In this document: one piece after another, positions 57,891-64,000 of the stretch
Layout: every line of letters begins with the position of its first letter
Position numbering within the stretch: the stretch's first letter is position 1
Assembly: GCF_030272615.1 (NCBI RefSeq)
Contig: NC_081405.1
Span: 309,101,374 to 309,165,373, forward strand
From: Cryptomeria japonica
Lineage: Eukaryota; Streptophyta; Pinopsida; Cupressales; Cupressaceae
Direction: 5' to 3'
Length of the DNA: 64,000 nt
Program-made: the position numbers and the translations under genes
Notes under the pieces: model-generated
The model's database searches: none
What the model was told of the DNA's origin: nothing
What the model saw: the letters and a program-made list of their open reading frames with translations, nothing else

Positions 57891-58519
57891 TTATATGATA
57901 TCTATTAGCATTATTTTATGTATATTTAATTAATAGAAGACACCACATTTGCTGTAGCAACATTTCCATCCTTCACGTCTCTCCCAAAGTCATTATATCA
58001 ACAAGCGCCGCCCACATAATCAAATATAGCTTCCTTATCTTTCATTTCTTTAATAACAGAGTCAAGATTAAATCATAATGCAAACATGTAATGCTAGTAA
58101 ATATTACTGGAAGTTCCCAACTCCCATCTGAAGTTCTATAATGAGCTGCCCGTGATCGTAGGAAGTGGGAAGTGGGGTGACCAACGCTCAAAACTACTTC
58201 CAGCCATTGATCTCATTTAGTTATCAACGAACTAGGAATAAAATTTCAACACTTTAAATATATATTTAATTCTTTTTACTTGTAAATATATTTGATATAT
58301 AATTAAATTTTTTAATTGAGGTATCTTAAGAAATGTTTGAAAAAATATAGACAAAATGAAATTATAAGTATATTTATTTATTTCAATAAAATATATAAAA
58401 GTAATCACAAAGAAATCAGAAAATATAGCATAATTATTTTTAATGGATTTTGTGGATATATATCAATTTTAGAAGCTCATTGAAGTAATTTCAAAGAGAA
58501 GAATTATCACCAAAGTTGT

Positions 58520-58661
58520 AATGTATATTTTACTAACTAATATTAATACCAAGTTTGTGATGTCACAATATATTATTTTTAATAATAATGTGTGTTAGGA
58601 TGGATTTTTTACCAACTAATAGTATTACTAGGTTTTTGGTGTCATAACATATTTTTTTATA
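58520..58661. repeat. Local direct repeat and left target duplication of LINE copy 5
   Basis: TTTTACTAACTAATATTAATACC and TTTTTACCAACTAATAGTAT head a repeat with period about 75-90 bp. The last 16 bp (58646-58661, AACATATTTTTTTATA) are repeated exactly at 60759-60774. Confidence 0.8.
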
Positions 58662-60758
58662 TTGCCAATCTGGATGATATTCAAATAATGCATGTCTTCA
58701 GGGAAGGCACTATGCTTATGGATTATGTGGCAAATCTTGGAGTGGGATATGATGCAATCAAATGGTGGATGGCTACAGAATCCTTCCCAATTCACTTGCG
58801 TGAGTTGACACAAAGAGATGCCAAAAATATTCCCCAACAGCTAAATATTAATGATGCCATCAATTCACATGAGTAAAGGCATTTCTAGTAACAAGTGGAA
58901 TTGACCTTCCAGATTGTTCTTGACCATCTAGATTTGTTTCTACTAGTTCAAGCTTGGAGCTATTTTTTAAACATTAAAAGTTGCAGAGGTACTCTTTTGA
59001 TGGAGGGAGATAAGAACATAATGTAGTCATCATTGTGCCAGAAGTGGGAACAGAACAAGGAGGTGCGGATTGAAATAGTGGATGGTAGTCTTGAGCCTTA
59101 CCTAAAAAATCTGCATGGCCATGATTCTAGGTTGATGAAAGAGTTTGTGAAGGGCTAGCATAAAGGCATTCTTAGTGTTTATGGTGCTGATTTTAGGATC
59201 GATAAGCCTTTCATAGAAGAGATCTCGGGCTTTAAAATGGAAGGAAAAAATTTTTACAGAGAGAGGAAGTCTTTAGTGGAAGATCTATCTTTTTTCTTCA
59301 ACAAATAGAGTGAAAGAGACAGGGTGAGGAAAATGGCCAATCAGGGTTACAATAGAAAAGATCTCTTGAAGCTTTGGGTGGACATGGTAGAGATCATAAT
59401 GAGGTACATCACTCTTGATGGTCATTATGCTAGCATTTTTTCCTATCACATCACCATTTTAAATCATTTTAGGCATGGTAAGAAAATTTCTCAGCCTTTT
59501 TAATTACTTTCTTCACTTGAACATAACTTTTTAAATCATGCCAAAAACAATGAGAAGCTTGTTTGAAATGAATCATTAATCTTTCTTATTATGGAATACG
59601 TCAAAGCGCATGAAGTTAAACCTTCCTCTATTGCGAACAACCCTAAACCCTTTGCTATCCATGAGGTGCATGTGGTTCTCGACACCGAGTTGGATGAGAT
59701 GGAGGGGCATGAAATGGCCATGGATTGGCATGACATTGATGTATCTAATGACTTAGATTACCGACCTTCAGAAGATGAGGGTCCCCCACAGATAGATACT
59801 CCTGGTACTAACAATAATAGAAAAATCAAACTCCCTCCTAAACATGCAGCTTAGAAGTTGAAAACCCCTCCTCCCAAACCCCAATAGTTGGGCCCTCAAA
59901 ACTTGAAAAAGAAAAAAATGGGTAAAGGGGCGGATTCAAAGGGTAATGGGGATGATGAAATCAAACTGGATATCCCCCTCAATGTGGACCCGAGAGAAAA
60001 CAAAAAGGAACAAATGGATTTTGAATTGCTCCTCGCTAACTCTTCCAACAACCAAGCGAAGTGTTTACTCTGGGTGAGGAATGAAATTGTTCTCTTAAAT
60101 AGGGCATTAATGACATAATCAACACATTCACAGAGAACCCTATGCCAAACAAAGTTGATAAGCTCCTAACAATGACTCAAAAATTAACCTAAGATGTGAG
60201 GGTTATGAAAATTGATCATGAGTCAAGAATTGGTTATTTGAAAAAACGAATGGACGAATTAAGGGGAGAACTCAAGTGTTTTGTGGATATTGGAAAAGAG
60301 GCTATCAATAAGAATGTGAAGGTTTCAAAAGGGTTAATGAGAAAATTGCTATCTAGAGAGCCTAGCCACTCAGCAGTGCTGAGCATTCAACCATTAAGAT
60401 GAGTAAGAAGAATTTGGAAACAAACACATAGGATGTGGATATGAAGGTTTCAAGTGAACCTTCTACAAGGAATAGAAGAAACAACCAGGAGAGGAGTAGC
60501 ATGAGATTCATCATGAAGGAGCTTGAAGACATAAACAAGAATATCATCTAGAACAGTACTAAACTCATGAAAGCTCTTGGCTAGCTTTTTGTTTGTTGTT
60601 TGGCTCTGGTTTAGTTATTTTTGTTAGGTGTTGTGGGTTGTTTCCCCTATTTCTATAGCCATTTGGTTGTTGTTTATACTCTAGTTCATGACTGGTTTTA
60701 TTTTTTGTTTATCGATTTGGGTTTCAGGTCCCTATAAAACCCATTTATCTTAATCAAA
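58662..60758 (+). mobile_element. LINE copy 5: RNase H end, extra downstream ORF, tail
   Basis: A 2097 bp 5'-truncated element bounded by an exact 16 bp duplication. It starts within the last part of RNase H (IMHVFREGTMLMDYVANLGV), stops at 58874, and has a 124 bp spacer, a downstream ORF from about 59000, and the tail (GGTTTCAGGTCCCTATAAAA, CCCATTTATCTTAATCAAA). Gene order and tail match the 49743-52617 copy although the truncation point differs. Confidence 0.92.
59000..60585 (+). pseudogene. Extra LINE downstream ORF, second copy
   Basis: From ATG 59000 the reading goes through EFVKG, HKGILSVYGADFRIDKPFIE (aligns with GTLTIGNRKVNVNETMIIEA of copy 4), ITLDGHYASIFSYHITILNH (aligns with ITLDGRYTRVYSYHFVIHNH), MDWHDIDVSN, LKKKKMGKGADSKGNGDDEI, KLDIPLNVD, MPNKVDKLLTMTQKLT, HESRIGYLKKRMDELRGEL and SSMRFIMKELEDINKNII, ending at TAG 60583. 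Several stops and frameshifts occur. The last four segments align with the minus-strand copy at 47456-48313. No known function. Confidence 0.82.
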
Positions 60759-60774
60759 AACATATTTTTTTATA

Positions 60775-62389
60775 ATAATATGTGTTTAAGGAAACATGAC
60801 TTTACTAAATCATTCAAAAAGTTTGGGACTAACATCAATTATTCTTATCTGTATCCCCTTTAAGTACCTGGAAATGCTAGGCATAGAACCAAAACCTGAT
60901 GTATATCATTGAAAGGAATTTAGCGAAAACCAAAAGATAGGACAACATTTTAAATATTCACATTTAGGTTCATATAATTATATTCATGGGAACTAGAGGG
61001 AATACACCCTTAAATCATTCCTACAAGATATGTTTTGTCACTTAGAGGATGAATTAGTTAGTCAAATATGACTTCGTTTAGTTTAAACAAAATGCGTGCA
61101 TCAATATGAGGTCAAATTACTATTTCGTCATAAGGAAATGCAAATGATTTTCCTATTAGGTTGCATAATTTTAATGTGGAATGATAGCTCTAAATATAAA
61201 ATCACGTATGTGGAATTTGATTCCTTGGGGTTAGGATGTATTGACAATAAAAATCACTACAAATAGGAAAAATCTTATTTGAATATTCTTTTGTTGTGTA
61301 TTGAATGACTTAAAATATAATAGAATTTAATTGAACAATATTTTATCTTCATTAAGATTGCAAGAGACTTGTAAATTATCACATAGCCATGATTGGTAGA
61401 TCATTTGAGTTTATACCAATGACTCTATATGTTTCTTCTTTTGATTCATTAGCCCTTTTGTTTGATAATTCCACCTCTTGCCTAATATTATTCATCTTCA
61501 TTCTCTAATATGGTCATTTGATTTTTACCAAAAAATGATTTAAATGAGACTTGCAGTTGATGTTTTTGCAAATATGTATCTCCATGGTTCATGTTTTTTT
61601 TGAGCTTTTGGATGATCTTAATGTTTTTCTACCACAAAAAGATATTACAAATCCCCTAGGATTTTTTTTACTTGAACTATTTTATTAAAATTATTATCCA
61701 CTTACTACTCATATTTCACTATCATAAATAATTTTTTAATATTGTTTTTATGACCAAGTAACAACACTTTACTTTTCATACTATTTATATCTAGGTGCAT
61801 ATATATTAGTTCTCATAAAGTCTAGGTTGTCAATGCATAGCATTTGACATGGAAGTTTGTTATTGACAATAATATTAATACAAGTCTAGAATTAGTCTTG
61901 TTAAATTGGATTAAAATTTGTTTGCACCAAAGTGATTAAATATCTTGAGTTTATCCCTTCTATATTGGTTATTGGTCTTCAGTAATTGAAACACTCTATT
62001 GGGTTTTCCTATGACCTACTTATGTAAGTAGGAGGGATAAATGTAAACAAAGAAGAATTATAGTGGCTAGTTGGACTAATGTGATTTGTTTTAATTAGTC
62101 ATAAGGCATCTAGAGAGTTATTTAAGTGGGAAAAGTAATCCTTCTTTATGAAAAATTATAAGGTATCTTGATTACAATGAACCATTGGGCACCAACACTC
62201 TTGAAATATGTAACTTTAACATGGATATTATAGAATAAATATATTACAAAATTCTAACTAATTTTTTGTCCTCTAATGTTTTCCTACGTAGTGGTATATT
62301 ACAAATATCTTGCTAGACCAAAAATATACATTTTATTGTGAGTTTTATAATGATGAAATGTAATATGATGACTTGACTTTGGTTGGTTC
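60775..62389. other. AT-rich spacer, nothing recognised
   Basis: No frame longer than chance, no RNA gene and no clear repeat was seen. Confidence 0.5.
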
Positions 62390-62720
62390 AAAATTAATTA
62401 CAATGGCTATATGAAAGGGAACCCACGTTGGTTGGGCAAGGGTTGCATCATATGAGTTGTTAAAGACATGATTTTTTTCTTACATAGCCAATTTGGGTAT
62501 TCAGTCATCAAACTATAATGAGGTGTCATCTAGTATTTTTATCATATTATTAAATTAGATAAGGAGAAAGGTTTCAATAATATGATTATTGGAAGAGATT
62601 CCAAAATGTCACAATGATATTGCATGGTTAAGCCACCCTATATAGTTCATCCATGACCTTTTCAATTCTAACCTAAATATGATGAGGTTAATGCAAAGTA
62701 TATTCAAGAAGACATTTGGG
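62390..62720 (+). pseudogene. Decayed LINE RNase H remnant
   Basis: One frame reads WFKINYNGYMKGNPRWLGKG (RNase H start, with the first catalytic Asp replaced by Asn), then DKEKGFNNMIIGRDSKMSQ, which corresponds to the KEKGFxNIIxEGDSxxxI stretch of the domain. Stops occur throughout. It is the oldest-looking of the RNase H remnants in the window. Confidence 0.65.
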
Positions 62721-64000
62721 AAAGGTACCATCATAGTAGATAAGCTATTAAATTTGAGCTAATATGTTCGAAATAAATTTTCATGTAAAAATTATTTAAA
62801 GTATATATGCACTTTCCTGAAGAAATGAATTAACAATGGTAGAGGGTAAATAGTGATGATGAGGGATACAAAAAATACCATTTAAACCCCCATAGCCCAA
62901 TCACGAGATAGGAATCGATATAGTTCAATCCTACCTCACACAATGGAGTATTTCCCTAATGAATAAAAATGCAAAGAATGAATATTAAGAAAGGCAAAAG
63001 AATGCATTCACGAAACCTCACTCCATTGCTATCCTATCCTCCAAGTACTCAAAATTTAATCATATTTGTTCTTAGATTTTCAAATGCAAATGCACAAGAA
63101 GCTATGAAGGAATGGAATAAAATTATTACTACACAAAACAAAACATAATTACGACCATAATATTTCAAGATGCGTGAGACACAATATGAGGGAAGCATAT
63201 GTTTAAATAGATATTCTCATGAAGAAATTTGGGATAAACAAGTTAGTTATGGATAAATATTTGTCCCACATTCTCCAAGTGAGTGTAGTCGATGAGAGAA
63301 GAAAGGGATAAATAGGATATGGTAGAGATTAGAAAAACATTTAGGAATAAATTTAAACAAAAGAGTTTACTGAATCAAGTGGAAGAAAATATTAATAAAT
63401 ATATAATGATGATATCGGTTTAAACACTAGAAGAAATTATGATTAATCATGAGGAGACTTTAACAAAACAATTTCCCATAATTTGTAGCGAGATTAATCT
63501 TCCATTATATATTTGATATCTCATGGGGGAATATCATATTTATCATCATCCTTACCAGGATATCTCTGGGGAAGATATCAGTTCATAAATTTTTCTTTGA
63601 AACAATACGACAGGTTCAAAATTATGGTGCAACCATGGTCTGGTGGGTCCTCAAAGAGAACTGACCAGATCATGTAGCAAGAGTAACATGATGAAAGCAA
63701 CAACAAAACATAGATAAATTGAAAAGTTAGATATCTGCATCATTACATTATCATCATATAACATTCGGTAATCATTCGGTTACATGCAGGCTAACATGCT
63801 CTCTTTTAAGCTATATCCTAGATTACAATCCATTCAGATCTCCAACAGGCATCCAAATTACAATTTCAAAGAATAGATACTCATAACCTTTGAACTTCTT
63901 CCTAAGGATCACATATAACAATATATATACCCTCTAGTACCAAGGAAGGAAAATGAAATGTGCAAATAGGTCAGGCCCAAGAATGAAAGGAAAATCCTTT
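62721..64000. other. AT-rich spacer to window end, nothing recognised
   Basis: Only short chance frames. No repeat boundary, RNA gene or coding motif could be supported. Confidence 0.5.

Overview
The window is nuclear DNA of a seed plant with a large, repeat-filled genome. The evidence is Ty3/Gypsy elements with plant-type domains, a plant mobile domain (PMD) gene, an expansin-like B gene with plant introns, LINE remnants with RNase H, and long AT-rich spacers with decayed TTAGGG-like repeats. A gymnosperm (conifer) is my best guess, but that is inference. Only one ordinary host gene looks intact: a five-exon expansin-like B gene at 40009-41125.

Layout. 1-4976 holds two decayed unknown coding remnants and a tandem array of about 270 bp units. 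4977-22191 is one decayed unknown gene (G-patch motif, coiled-coil C-terminus) split by a complete LTR retrotransposon at 6391-19294. That element has equal 1661 bp LTRs, a TCTTC target duplication, PPT and PBS. Its 1873-residue protease-RT-RNase H-RNase H-integrase frame is open on the minus strand, and a spliced PMD-type gene lies antisense to it. 23307-25930 is a dead hAT transposase. 26709-33324 is a dead chromodomain Gypsy element with a truncated 5' LTR. 33330-36815 is a LINE tail plus a tandem duplication of about 1.5 kb. 36816-39896 is AT-rich spacer. The expansin gene follows. 42182-44651 is a short copia-like element with only gag remnants. 44652-47300 holds a foldback hairpin and a tRNA-like SINE. 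47313-54260 has LINE copies sitting in degenerate CCCTAA repeats and AT-rich satellite. 55201-55675 contains exon fragments of two unrelated genes (alpha-galactosidase and 12-oxophytodienoate reductase) side by side. 56780-62720 holds three more LINE RNase H remnants, one of them in a clean LINE insertion at 58662-60758.

Most notable: two independent LINE insertions (49743-52617 and 58662-60758), each bounded by a 16 bp target duplication, carry the end of ORF2 (RNase H), then a separate downstream ORF, then a shared 3' tail. A third copy (47313-48322) has only the downstream ORF and tail. This points to a LINE family with an extra 3' ORF, whose product has an unknown N-terminal domain, a charged linker and a coiled coil. 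The second notable system is the LTR element at 6391-19294: it has an open pol, no recognisable gag, and an antisense PMD gene with an intron.
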